Assembly: GCA_034638255.1 (NCBI GenBank)
Contig: JAWPGT010000005.1
Span: 1-64,000, forward strand
Length of the DNA: 64,000 nt
Source: Coprinus comatus
Taxonomy: Eukaryota > Basidiomycota > Agaricomycetes > Agaricales > Agaricaceae
Direction: 5' to 3'
In this document: in pieces, positions 31,534 through 43,420 of the stretch
How the letters are laid out: every line of letters starts with the position of its first letter
Numbering within the stretch: position 1 is the stretch's first letter
Program-made: the position numbers and the translations under genes
Notes under the pieces: model-generated
What the model was told of the DNA's origin: nothing
The model's database searches: none
Seen by the model: only the letters and a program-made list of their open reading frames with translations

Positions 31534-33724
31534 TCAACCAATTACACATTCATCCTTTGCCTGCTGTCTTGTTGGCCGAGCAACGTTAGCTCTTTTGTTC
31601 CCCATACGCTTCATCTCTGTGAGGCGATTCATCGCACGTTTATTACCTTGTGCTAGATATAAAGGTATACAATGAGAAAAACAAAGAAATTTAATGACAG
31701 ATGACGACTGACCTGCTGCACGCATATACCATTTCTTGGCAAATTCGATATCTTGTTTTATGCCAATTCCAACTTCTGCATAGTAGCCAACTGCGTACTC
31801 CGCCTTACTCAGTCCTTTGTTGGCAGCCCGCCGAGCCCAAAGGTACGCTTCCGAATCACTTTGTTTGAGAACACCTTCACTTCCAGTCAGGTACCACCCG
31901 CTAAGAGCTAATTCCGCCTCGGCATCTCCCTTTTCCGCTGCCTTTGTGTACCAAGCTATGGATCTACGAGGATCAACGGGGCAACCCAAAGCCCCATATT
32001 CGTAGCATTGACCTAATTTGTACTGTGATTGTGTGTAGCCTAATTGCGCTGCTTGCGTGAATAGTGCCTTTGCATAAGTGGGGTCATATGGTACCAATGT
32101 CGAGGTAGGTTGTTCATGGAGAAGCCCGAGTTCATGTAGAGCATGGGGGTTATCTTCGTCGGCTTGTTCCGCTGCACGTTTGAGCCAGGTAATAGCTTCA
32201 CGAGGATTCTTTTCTTGGTCAAGAGAGCCGTGCAACAGAATCATTCCCAGCTTGTACATAGCTGGTGTATCTCCCAGTGAAGCTGCTTTGCGATAGAAAG
32301 CGGCTGCACGTACATACTCCTTCCTTGTGCCGGCACCAATCTCATTACAAACTGCGACACGATACGAAGCAGCAGCATGGTTTTGTTTCGCTGCCTGCAA
32401 GTAAAGGTGGTAAGCACGTTCATGGTCGACCTGTAGTCCCAAAGCTCCAGTTCCATGACAGTTAGCAAGGAAGAACTGGGCCTCATGGTATGCTTCACCC
32501 TGCGTCGCCAACCGTTTGATGACTTTGAGAGATTCTGTTATCAGCATTTCGCTATATTTTTTCGCAGCCCGTTGATCTTGAGCTCCTGATCGTATCTTCT
32601 TAGCTGCTTCAATGAGGTACTTTGCGTACAAAAAGTGTGCCTCTGGATCAGGATCTCCTTTGATTCGCTGCCGATATTGTTCAATATATTCTTTAGTGTA
32701 AGGGGGGGTGGTCAAATCGATGGCTCTGCCCTTATGTGTTGAAGGGGCGATTGAAGCAGATGTCCCTGTACGTTCGAGCGAAGGCCGAGGCTCTATTTCA
32801 TAAGCATCTGAAGGAGGGGCTGTGGGTAGTTGGGACTGTAACTGCGAAAGGGAGTCATAGTGCTGGGCATATGAGACAGTTGAGGTGGGACTCTGAAATG
32901 ACGGTGGGTAAGGGTAAGGGTTGGGTTGGGTGGCTGGGAAGGCACCATATTCCGATGGATGAGGTAAAGATTGAGGTGGTGGAGGTCCAGCTGCGTTAGG
33001 GGAAATGCGAGGGGGAGGAGCCATGCCCAGAACATCTGAAGCGGCAGCGTAGAGATGATTGTAATCTACCGGTTGGACAGGTGGCTGCGCACTAGAAGAA
33101 TAGTTACGATGGTGGGGTGGTATAGAGCCGTCAGGAGAGTGGTAACCAGCAGAACCACTATCATACGAGTACATGCTCCTTTGGTCATCCTGGGACGGAT
33201 GGAGGGAGGGACGGCCTTGCTGAGTATATTCTGGGGGCGCGTAGGGCCGTTGTTGGTATGGAAGGGTTGCTGCATGTCTTGGGGGAGGTATGTTTCTGTG
33301 TAAGGTAGGAGTGGAGCGAACCGACAGAGACGATGTAGCACGGGGAACAGGATCCGAAGTATGGAGGAACTGAGGGTTGCCTCTCTGGTTCTGGCTTGGG
33401 TCGTGTATGGACATGGCAGAAAACGAATTGAGGGATGCTGTTGGATCGAAAGGCGGTGGGGGATCCTTGGGCACACCAGGCTCATTGTCGCGGTAGTTAT
33501 AATACAGCTGCTGGGATGGAAGGGATGGCACAGAGCGATTCGGGTGGTGCATAAGACCAATAGCTGCAAAGGAAGAGTTCACCACATAAGTTGACCAAGA
33601 GTCGAGAGCCAGCCTTACATGGTGGCGGCCTCAGCTCATCTTGCACAGAGCCAGGATCTCCCCAAGTATCTGCTTGACTACTGGGCTGAGCAGCGGACAT
33701 GCTGGGCGATTTGAGAAATTGCAT
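31534..33724 (-). CDS. SEL1-repeat protein, Skt5/Chs4-like chitin synthase regulator
   Basis: The N-terminal half is low-complexity, rich in Pro, Ser, Gln and Tyr (PPQSLPHPSEYGAFP, YPYPPSFQSP). The C-terminal half has about seven SEL1 repeats, e.g. YHEAQFFLANCHGTGALGL, ASYRVAVCNEIGAGT, AMYKLGMILLHGS, SQYKLGQCYEYGALG and AEYAVGYYAEVGIG. This layout fits Skt5/Chs4 proteins, which activate chitin synthase at the plasma membrane and septum. Exon 1 ends at about 33619 (RPPP|S) and joins to 33566 downward. A 60-bp intron (31712-31653) near the 3' end contains no stop and is a multiple of three. I place the start at the Met at 33724 (MQFLKS) or 33700 (MSAAQ); an upstream ATG at 33808 would overlap the neighbouring gene. 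Confidence 0.85.
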
Positions 33725-33797
33725 GTTAGGAGGCAGTTTTGATGGAAACAGTCTGAGTATGATTTCATTCCCACCATCTGTCCAATAAATTATTTGA

Positions 33798-36083
33798 CTA
33801 CTCTGCATTATCCAACGGCCATTGTTCTACAACTCTTTCTATACGTTGTCGTTCTACTCCTTTCCCACTCTTACGTACTTTCACTACCACCGTTCGCTGA
33901 CCATGAACATCAGCATGTCGACCATCCTCTTCTGTCTCCATAACGTTATTCTCCATCCATGCATCAGTCCAGTTAGCACCATCATTCGTAGGTCCAGGAT
34001 GTCGCTTCTTCATCTCAAAATGTTCGATCCTCTCCTCGACTCTGTCCCACAACCTTGGTTTGAAGTTTTTGAACCTCAATGTCCCATCCTCATCCCCTTC
34101 GCTTCCTGGAACTGTGCGACGCTTGGTACCATTAACCACATACTCTGACTTTCTGGGGCTTTCATCATCACTTGGCACTCCAGCGGCTAACCTCAAACGC
34201 CAGCGTAATTCTCGAGCCATTGCAGGAGCATCCTTGACTCGGTCTGCCGGTATTTGCTCCCGAACTTCTTTTTTTGTTGCATCGATACCATGTTCTAGAA
34301 TACGTGCTTCAGAAACTAAGAATTCAGCCAGTGCCATTAGCGAGGCGAATAAACGAGGTGAAAAATCTGGCTCCGAGTGTACTTTGAGATCTCGAAGATA
34401 TTTCTCTCCAACATACCAACATAGTCTAGAACATCAAATATCAGTGGAATGTGTTGGAACAAGTTGGTTGGGAGCTGACTTGGGAAACATGGGAAATCGA
34501 AATTTTCTGGGTACTTGTGTAGCAATTTCAATGTTGCGCACACGGAGCTCTTAAGATGTGTTAGACACTCCACCGCAAAATTACATCAAGACGTACGGGT
34601 AGGAAAACTGTATGAATGGAGGAAGTTGCCTCCGAACACCATGGTGTCCTTTGGTGTATACTGCTCAATGTCGGTCAACCAATATCAGTGACAGATTTTG
34701 AGACACGCACAACAGCGTGTATCCAACCAGAAGGAATGATCATTGTATTTCCTTCCTCCAGTTCAACCTTATACACTTCATCCACCATGTCTCCCAACCA
34801 TGACTGATATTGTAGCTCAGTTCCAGACCAACGCTCATAAGCTGCAAGATTTGCTGCGGTGGGTCGAATGAAGTAGAAAACCTGAGAGGGTTTATTGTCA
34901 GGTAAACTTCCAGGTGGAAAAGATGTCACTAGTATACCTTGGACCCGTGAAGAATATGGTAATAAACTGAGGATCCTGCAAAGTCTATGTGCCAGTCCTG
35001 CAACATGTATAAAACTTAGTGTTTGCCCTTGATAATGCCAATCGTGTTTTGAACCGCACCGTCCAAGCCGTTGCGACTCCCATTAAACAATAAAGCTGCA
35101 CTTTTGGATAGGTATGTCCCTTTCCTTTGCGCGTACTTGGCCAGTAGTTCTCGACCCAGTCAAGCTCTCTTACAAGGCGAGGAGGCAGGACCATGTCGGC
35201 CAGTTTTGTGCCAGAAATCTCCAATGAAATGACGTTAAGAATCTTCTCCCGTTTGTCTGGTGCAAGTTCCATGTACTCTACCCATTTTTTGAGGGTCCAA
35301 CCCGGGGAGGTTGATTGTGTGGAAACATCTGGTGGTATATATTTTGAGAAATACACTAACTGGGAAACGAGTACACCGAGCGTACCTATCACTTCAATAG
35401 CTGTATCCTCCCCCACCAACACTGAAACATCCTCCGCAGTCAGATCCTTGGATGGCATTTTCAACCCAAGCCCATCCGGTCTTTCAATGACAATAGGCTC
35501 TTTCATTGCACCCTCATCTGCCTCTACCCATGAGATACCAACTTCACTGCCTTGCATGCGTTTAAAGGGGTCGCCATTGGTGCTCTTTCCCTCCAAAATT
35601 GTAGGCCAGCGTGCCGAATCGAAACCAATACCAGCGTCAAGATTTGCATAATCACGATATGTCCGTTTGCGAGAGGATTTCCGTGTGGGAATCTTACGAG
35701 TAATAACACGAGTCGGTTTCTCCTCCATACACTCCCGACAAAACCTAATTGCGCCAAACAGTTTGAGTACTGTGGGTGTTCCGTATCAAAACATCTTACC
35801 ACTTATCAATGGTCTCCAGGTCATCATCCCCTTGACCAACACAGCGCCAGTGATACCACTTCTTACATGCATCACAGCGAATCCAACGTTCCTTTTCAAG
35901 AGCATTGAGGTTGTTAGTTTCCGTGGTTGGACAGGCTGGGCAAGTTTCATTGTTTGATTGTGTAGAAGTCTGTTGGACCTCATCGGTTTCTGGGGAATCT
36001 GGGTGACTCATTGGAGAGGCAGGTAATAAAGTGGGTTCGTCTGCGTCTGCATTTTTAGCAGCTTTCTTCTTTGAGCGAGTCAT
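33798..36083 (-). CDS. jhd1: PHD-JmjC histone lysine demethylase (JHDM1/KDM2-like)
   Basis: Seven exons (36083-35800, 35744-35060, 34997-34938, 34881-34711, 34660-34597, 34549-34480, 34425-33798) give 653 residues in phase. A PHD finger (CPAC...[18 protein letters not shown]...WFCREC) spans the first intron and could read histone H3 methyl marks. The JmjC domain keeps the Fe(II) ligands His and Asp in DWHIDFAG and the distal His in PSGWIHAV, plus [12 protein letters not shown] for 2-oxoglutarate. The stretch [13 protein letters not shown]...[16 protein letters not shown] is typical of JHDM1, which demethylates H3K36 in known members. The C-terminal tail is charged. Its stop lies about 75-100 bp upstream of the Skt5-like start on the same strand. 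Confidence 0.93.
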
Positions 36084-36241
36084 ACTGAATGTTTAAACGT
36101 TTAACGCTCCGCCGTCGTGTGTTAGAGTATTAGACGGCAACAGGAGACGGTTACACATCCTCCTTCATCACATGTTGTGCGTGGGAAATAATAACATTCT
36201 AGATGGACACATCTTTTCTAAGTATTCGCTTGACTACCCAA

Positions 36242-37883
36242 TTATTTCTCGCTCAGCTCAGCAACACCAGGAAGGATCTGATGCAATATAAGCAAAACTG
36301 ATAGGTCTAAACTGTGACTGTTCCTCGTACCTTGCCCTCCAACAGTTCGAGACTAGCACCTCCTCCAGTGCTGACATGACTCAGCTTGTCGTCCGCACCG
36401 AAAGTCGTGACAACAGTTGCAGTATCCCCACCGCCAACAATGACGGTGGAACCGCTATTTACCGCATCAACAGTCGCGGTAAGTAGCGACTGTGAACCCT
36501 CGGAAAATGCGGGGAATTCGAACACACCCGGAGGACTGGCGATATTAGATTAGATGGGGTTATCTTGTTTTGACAACAACACTCTTTTCACTCACCCGTT
36601 CCACAGGATGGTCTTGGACTCGAGGACAGTTTTACGGAACAACTCCCTAGATTTGGGACCGACATCCAACCCCATCCAGCCATCAGGGATACCCTCTGCA
36701 TCTGTGACAACTTTGTGCTAATGTGGTGTTTGTTATGCAGAAATTTCTTGCGATCATGGACAGAACTTACTTGGGCATCCTTAGAGAACTTGTCTCCAAT
36801 CACATAGTCAACCGGGAATACCAATTGAACATTGTTCTTCTTGGCCTTCTCAACGATTTCTGCAACCTTCTCAGAGCCAGGTTGATCAAACAGGGAATTA
36901 CCAATCTACGATGCCTAATGTCATGATGTCATGATATGACGTATGAGATGCAAGACGTACGGATAAGTTATCAAGCGTCTTCTTGAAGGTAAAGGCCATA
37001 CCACCACCAATAATCAGAGCATTTACCTGAACATTGAACATCAGTATAATTTGTAGATGGCTACTTTATGTCTCTGACCTTATCCAACATGTTTTCAATC
37101 AACTGAATTTTATCCGACACTTTGGCACCGCCGAGGATAGCAAGGAATGGACGCTCAGGCTTCTCCAAAGCTTTTGCGAAGTATTCCAACTCTTTCTTGA
37201 CGAGGAAACCAGATGCCCTCTGAGGCAATTTGACACCCACCATGCTGGAGTGTGCCCTGTGTGCAGTACCAAAGGCATCATTAACATACACATCTCCGAG
37301 CTTGGTCAACTGCTCTCGGAATTCAGTAACTTTAGCGGGATCGGCTTTGATCTTGGAACCATCCTTGTTCTTAACCGAGCCCTCTTCTTCGATATGGAAA
37401 CGAAGATTTTCAAGTAATATAACCGAACCAGTAGGAGCATCTTGGACGGCCTTCTCAACTTCTCCGCCAACACAATCGTTCAAGAATACAACAGGTTTCT
37501 CCAATAGGGTCTCGAGCTCCTTGGATACTGGTTTCAAAGAATATTTGTCGATGACCTTGCCATCCGGCCTGCCGAGGTGAGACATGAGAATAACTTTGGA
37601 GGCACCTGGGGATAGGGGGTTTACTGGGCTAAGAACCTCAAGGTTGCAATACGGAGAGCAGATAACTTACCGTTGTCGAGTGCATATTTGATGGTTGGAA
37701 GGGCCGCAACAATACGCTGTAAAAGATTGAGATATGAAGGACGCTGAGCAGGGCAAGAATACGGCGTACAGCAGGGTTTGTGATCTTGCCGTCCTGGAGG
37801 GGGACATTGAAGTCCACGCGCACAAGGACACGCTTGTTGGAGAGGTGTAGGTCGGTAATCGAGAGTTTGTTGGAGAGAGACAT
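36242..37883 (-). CDS. pgk1: Phosphoglycerate kinase
   Basis: Eight exons (37883-37770, 37716-37671, 37605-37079, 37026-36961, 36905-36771, 36717-36596, 36535-36331, 36277-36242) join to 416 residues, exactly the usual length. The protein converts 1,3-bisphosphoglycerate and ADP to 3-phosphoglycerate and ATP in cytosolic glycolysis. Visible signatures are [105 protein letters not shown] and the C-terminus [25 protein letters not shown]. The start MSLSNKLS fits the family better than the upstream in-frame ATG. It is divergent from the RGG gene, with 120 bp between the two start codons. Confidence 0.97.
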
Positions 37884-38003
37884 GTTTGTGGAGGAGATGA
37901 AGATGATCAGAGATGATATACCCCTGCGATTAGATGTCTCCTGCCTAATAAGGCAGGTCAACTTATGTAGCAACATCGTTCACACGTCTCCAGAGTGCTT
38001 CCA

Positions 38004-38872
38004 ATGTCCACTATACCAACCACAAATTCTCTTGGACTCGATTTCAATGCTCTAGAGATATCAGAAAACACAGAAAACACAACTACCTCTCCCACTTCTC
38101 CTGCCACTCCCAGCACCCCTCATAGAGAGAAGAGAAAGCCCTATGTCAACCCAGACCGCGTCAAAACAGGCGGACTTCAGAGAGTGTGTACCCTCTTGTC
38201 ATTAAGAACATATATCTTATATGCCATTAGGAAAAACTCACAGATGAAGAATTAGGGCAGAGGATGGCTCGCATAAAAGAGCAGAATGAGAAGATCAAGC
38301 AACGTCGAATGGTGCGCGCTTATGTGCTCCAATTTGTTTGACACTAAAAGCTATGTAAGGACGTAGAGGCGGACGAGGCAGCATTCCTAGAATCCCAAAA
38401 ATTGGAACGTCAAAGGATGGAACGAACAAAGAAGATCCAGGAGGGTGTTGACAAGGCTCGCGAACAGAATGTCAAACGAAAAATGAATAAAGTCCGGAAC
38501 CGTGAATGGGATTCAGGAAAACCTGCTTCTCCAGAATGGAAAGAAAATACTGCCACTTCATCTACTGTCCCTTCCACCTCAACAGGTTCGCAACAACCTT
38601 TAGAACCTCACGTTTCGCCGTCCTCGTCGCCAAGCGTCCAGACTTCTCCCACGGATCATTGGGCAAGGGGCATCGGGCCTCCTCAAGGAGGTCGTGGAAG
38701 AGGTCGTGGAAGAGGCAGAGGCAGAGGTAGAGGCAGAGGCAGAGGCAGAGGCAGAGCGACGGAGCAATCAATGCCACACGTTATCGAGGATGGCGCTAAG
38801 ATTGAAGAAATTGCCCAAGAAGATGAGCAGGAAAAAGACAGCGAGAAAATAGTAGCAGCCTCGGCCTCGTAA
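38004..38872 (+). CDS. RGG-tailed protein, function unknown
   Basis: Exons 38004-38183, 38231-38311 and 38360-38872 give 257 residues. The N-terminus is Ser/Thr-rich; RKPYVNPDRVKTGGLQR and EKLTDEELGQRMARIKEQNEKIKQRR form a conserved-looking charged segment, followed by a long Arg/Lys/Glu helix (about residues 85-130). The C-terminal part has a run of about twelve Gly-Arg dipeptides (nt 38689-38757) after GPPQGG, a typical RNA-binding and methylation target, and then an acidic tail. I do not recognise a named family. The bidirectional spacer with the glycolytic gene may give co-expression. RNA binding is an inference from the RGG tract. Confidence 0.75.
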
Positions 38873-39175
38873 TCGCGTTTGTTCTTTCCACACCGCTAAT
38901 TTTTGTCACGCGTCCTGTACAACAGAAACGTAGTAGTTGTGTAGAAAACTGAAGCCCTTTTGAACCACGACTCCTCAGCACTCTTAGAAAATGTATTTGT
39001 GGCCCTAAATAGCATCCAACAACTATTTTTCTTCCATTACACCCAAGTGTTGATGGTCCCGCTGGTCCAGTCCACCTTATTCCACATCACTAATAAGTTC
39101 GAGTTCGAGTGTTCCACACAAGTTGCTAAAGAACTGAAGAGCAACGTTCCATCCTTGACAGTCTTTCGATATAAT

Positions 39176-39973
39176 TAGTGATGTCAAAGCTCGGCTCGGC
39201 CTGGAAGCCGGGGCTCAGGCTCAGGCTTCACAAGCTTGGGCTTACCAAAATCTGAGCCTGAGCCGACCACTAAAGCTCAAGCCTACTCCGGCTCGGCTCC
39301 GGCTCATGCCGGGGCTTCAAATTATAATAGATAAACTAAAAGGAGATATTTACTATTCAGTAAACACTACTTGTCCTTTAGATACGTACCCTAACTAAAG
39401 TTCAACTGTCCAGGATCCTCTACTACTACTTGATTGCTCTCATCCGAAAAATCATATTTGTTGGAGGGTGATGTCTCGAACTTTCACTTTCCTTATTTGA
39501 CATATTCATTTCCTTCTTCAATCCTACTATCCAGTTCTTGTTTTGTTTTTGTTCTGCATTTTGTTTGGTTTCAAAACAACATATAAACTGTAAATTTTCT
39601 CGATGATCCTCAGCGGTTACTTTATTTCTTACACTGAGGTGAGAACACTTAATATTTGGTTTATTTGATTACATATAGTATCTAACTTGTAATGTAGACA
39701 TCTCTTTTCAATATTCTTCATCAATACCCACTTCTTTATAGATGAGCATCTCTTATCATGCATTTTAGAAACTAAAGTGCTTCTACAATATCAGAACTCA
39801 GCCGATTTTCTTTGCCTCAAAGCTCCGGCCTTGAGCCCAAAGCCTGGGCTTCACAGAAATTGAAGCCGAGCTCTGAGCCCTACAAAGCCGTTCAAAAAAG
39901 TCGGGCTCGGCTCGGCTTATTAGGGCTCAGCCCGTCCCGGCTCCGGCCTCAGGCTTGAACTTTGACATCACTA
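39176..39973. mobile_element. hAT-type MITE, 798 bp
   Basis: Terminal inverted repeats TAGTGATGTCAAAG / CTTTGA(C)ATCACTA are flanked by perfect 8-bp duplications GATATAAT at 39168-39175 and 39974-39981. The first and last 130 bp are GC-rich and full of GGCTCGGCTC, GAGCCTGAGCC and CCGGCTCC motifs, which pair across the element. The AT-rich middle has no transposase. It lies in the space after the RGG gene. Confidence 0.92.
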
Positions 39974-40035
39974 GATATAATACCTTGTACTCGTTAGAAA
40001 TAACCGAAACAGACGGGATTATTAGATCAATGGGT

Positions 40036-40203
40036 TCATTCTGGGACAGCTTTAGCCTTCTTCCAGAAACGAGCGAACTTTTTGTAGCCCTGGGCGTCCT
40101 GGCGGGTTTTTAACACAAGTTGTATAGTTGCTCGATATTGATGATCGATGTTGCAATCCACGCTAACGATCTGTGAATTATCTATTGTCACGTCCTTGAG
40201 CAT
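40036..40203 (-). CDS. Small ORF of 55 residues, unrecognised
   Basis: The ORF reads MLKDVTIDNSQIVSVDCN to KKFARFWKKAKAVPE and stops at TGA (40036-40038). It is basic at its C-terminus and has a balanced composition unlike the shadow frames around it. Another small minus-strand frame (MAQAVTKLIRTIF...) lies about 260 bp upstream and could be an earlier exon, but I cannot find convincing splice sites that join them. It may be a small mitochondrial or ribosomal component, or not a gene. Confidence 0.3.
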   Translation of the reverse strand: MLKDVTIDNSQIVSVDCNIDHQYRATIQLVLKTRQDAQGYKKFARFWKKAKAVPE

Positions 40204-40713
40204 TGTTTATTGATAAAGTTGGAATCGTCACAGCAAGGAGGTAAATTCAGGAAATGTTTCAAAGAACAGTGAATATGTATTTGCTGTTTTTTTTTGTAAA
40301 AATAAATTAGAGTTACGTTGGATTGTGACATAGGGGTCCGACTTGATGGAGCATAGCTAATCCTCGAGTGAAGTGCATTCAAACCCAAGAGATACATTCG
40401 ACTTGCAAAGCCGTATTTTCTCCGCTTTCAAGTCCAAAACACGATGCTTGAATAAAGTGAAAATAGTACGGATCAATTTCGTGACTGCTTGAGCCATGGA
40501 TTGGAGAGTGATGGGATGGGAGGGAGGTTTCTAACGCAGAGTTGGACTTTGGCCTATTATGAGGGGTACCCAACGACCTGAGGAAACCATGAAAGACAAA
40601 GTAATTAACCCGTAATTAACGAGCATCAGCAGCCTTTTTATTTCATCATGTCACGTGAGACTTAGAGATCTCAGATCATTCTGGCTTTATTTCTCTCCTG
40701 TTTTCTTTCAATC
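40204..40713. other. Intergenic stretch upstream of SDA1
   Basis: Apart from the weak minus-strand frames described with the small ORF, I see no gene in these 510 bp. A T/A-rich run (40286-40313) is the only low-complexity feature. Confidence 0.5.
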
Positions 40714-43388
40714 ATGGGTCGGGGTCTCCTGCTTACCTCAAATCTTCCGCAGCTGCAAAATCTCATTAAAAGAGATCCAGAAGCATATAAAGAGGAGTTT
40801 CTTCAACAATGGACACATTATAATAGCATCCGCGAAATCTTCAAGACCAATCCTGACGAACAAGCACAAAATTTCAGAGAGTTGGTTACGTTCATATCAC
40901 AAGTATGCGTCTAGTCTTCTCTAGCCTCATATAAATCTCGTCTCAATACCTTTCTTAGGTTGCAACCTGTTATCCAACCGAAACACAGGATTTCCCCGCC
41001 CATATATCTGCTTTGCTGTTGGAAAATTATGGCAGTCTAGCTCTAGATATGAGAAAAACATTAGTCCAAAACCTAGTTATGCTGCGCAACAAGCAGGTCA
41101 TCTCGTCCATCCAGTTCGTTTCAATCTCAATCATGATAGCTACTTGTTTCTTATATATTCCATAGGTTGCTTAAGACGCTTTTCCCTCTCCTTCCTCGTA
41201 CTACTTCATCGATTCTGCGCTCTTCCATTCGGAAAACCATTTTGTCGGATATTCGAACTGCTAATCTAAAAACAAAGAACCACAAATTAAACAAAGCAGT
41301 TCAAGCTATGTTGTTTGGCATGGTGGAAAGAGGCATGGGTGGGGAATTAGTGGGGGACAAGGGCAAGATTAGAGCCACGGGGTTAGCCGCTGAACAAAAG
41401 TCATCTGGTGGCGATGAAGCAATGTGGGCAATCATATTGACAAAAGAACTCTGGAAAAAGGGCATATGGTCAGTAGTATTGTAAACCTCAGATGTTTTTA
41501 ATCCCATATCTCTTACATTTCTTGTTTATTATAGGACGGACGCAAAAACTGTCTCGATTGTTGCGCTTGGATGTCTCCACCCAATAACTAAAGTTCAGAA
41601 TGCGTCAATCCATTTCTTCCTTAGTACTAGTGAAGATGAAGATGAAAATGATGAAGAAGAGGTAATCCAATCCTGCACAATTTACTTTTTATTTAGTCCT
41701 CATATAAGCTTAAGGAAGTTGATGTTAGGGCACTCCATCATAGACGGGAAATCAATAAAAAGACAAGAAGCGGTGACAAAAAGTTGCAAAAGCGTCTTAA
41801 CGTTGCAAAGAAGGTCTGCCTTTTCCGTCACATCTTTGATGTTTGTTGCTCACGCCAGTTTGGTAGAAAATGAATCAAAAAACTGACACGACACCAAATT
41901 TTCCTGCTCTTCAGCTTCTTTACGATCCTCAGACATTCGCTGAAAAGGTGTACGACATACTCAACAATCATGACAAACGTTTTTCCTTGGATCATAAAAT
42001 TCTCATCATGCAACTCCTCGCACGAGTGATGGGGGTCCATAAATTATTCGTGCATGGTTTTTATACTTATATCGTCAAGTATCTCACCTATAAGCAACTC
42101 CGCATTCCCGCCATTCTAGTCGCCCTTGCGCAGTCGGTACATGACATGACCCTCCCAGATTCATTACTTCCTGTGATCCGCAAAATTGCCCATGAATTCG
42201 TGCATCCCGGTGTAGCGAGTGAGGTTATTGCAGCTGGTATCAACTCTGTTCGAGAAGTGTGCCGAAGGCAACCGTGGGCAATGGAAGAGGATCTTCTTGG
42301 AGATCTAATTGAGTACAGGAAGAGCCGCGATAAAGCGGTTACTACTGCGGCTCGTGGATTGTTAAGACTCTACCGTGAAGTGAACCCCGGGATGCTGAAG
42401 AAACGTGAACGAGTGTGTAGCTTTTTATATGATTGTTCCGATTTCCTAATGAATTGGATCCACAGGGAAAAGAAGCCACGATGGGTTTGTCCGGTGGATC
42501 TCAGCCTTTGCCCTATGGTTATTCTGCGGAAGCGGCAGTCGACATAGAGGGACTCTCCGTAGGTTTATATGTAAATCGACAGTGTCTCGTGGCTAACACG
42601 GGAACTACAGTTACTAGAGGACCATCTTTTGAAATTGCGCGAAGAAGATGGCATCTCTTTCAACATGGACAACGACGATGACGACGCAGCATGGCAAGGG
42701 TGGGATGAAGACTCATCAGACTCGGATTCGGATTCTGGGTCAGAAGGATGGATGAATGTCGATGACGGCGATGACGACCTTGTAGTCAGTGATAGTGAAG
42801 ATGAAGATGCTAAGGATATCAGTACACAACATCCTATAGCAACAGGATTGAGCGAAGTACGAAGAATCTCACAACTGGCAACAACTAAAGTATGTCGTTT
42901 CAGGTATTCTTTTCTCAATCCTCGCTAAACTAGATTCTGTTCAGATTCTCACACCGGCCGATTTTGCCCTGCTGAACGATTTACGCATACAAGCTGCCAC
43001 AAAGGCTGCGGAATCTGGAAACTCTCAGGCCAAACGCAAGTTGGCCGAGCTGGAATCAGATAAGCGTTCGGGTGGCGGTCATTCTGAAGAAGTCTTCATT
43101 TCAGAAAATGACATCCTTGGCCCCAAGAAGAAGGCCAAAGCCGATTACGCTGAACGTATGGCATCCATACAAAAAGGTCGCGAAGGAAGAGAAAAGTTCG
43201 GCTCCAATAAAGGAAAACAGAAGAAGGATGTACCTAGCAGTTCCACCAATCGTGAAAAGGCCAGGAACAAACCTATTATGATGATTCTCAGTAGCGGAGC
43301 AGTTCGTGGTAAAAAGAAAGCATCCCTGCGCGAGAAACAACGAAAACTCAGGGCACACATTGACCGTTCGAAAAAGACACGTCGATAG
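40714..43388 (+). CDS. sda1: SDA1 homolog, nucleolar 60S assembly and transport factor
   Basis: Nine exons (40714-40902, 40959-41104, 41166-41468, 41535-41661, 41715-41813, 41867-42412, 42466-42558, 42611-42889, 42945-43388) join to 741 residues in phase. The N-terminal NUC130/3NT-like part has [19 protein letters not shown] and [13 protein letters not shown]. The SDA1 core has [23 protein letters not shown] and [15 protein letters not shown] highly acidic Asp/Ser stretch ([20 protein letters not shown]) precedes a Lys-rich C-terminus ([18 protein letters not shown]) of nucleolar type. Known homologs act in 60S subunit maturation and export and are essential in yeast. The stop lies 32 bp from the stop of the Nudix gene on the other strand. 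Confidence 0.95.
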
Positions 43389-43420
43389 GACCAGTCCGGT
43401 ACTCCACAATTGTAGTATCT

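Noticed and set aside
33700..33808. Upstream ATG at 33808 as start of the Skt5-like gene
   Set aside because: It would overlap the last codons of the JmjC gene, and the added residues look like spacer DNA. The ATGs at 33724 or 33700 are more likely.
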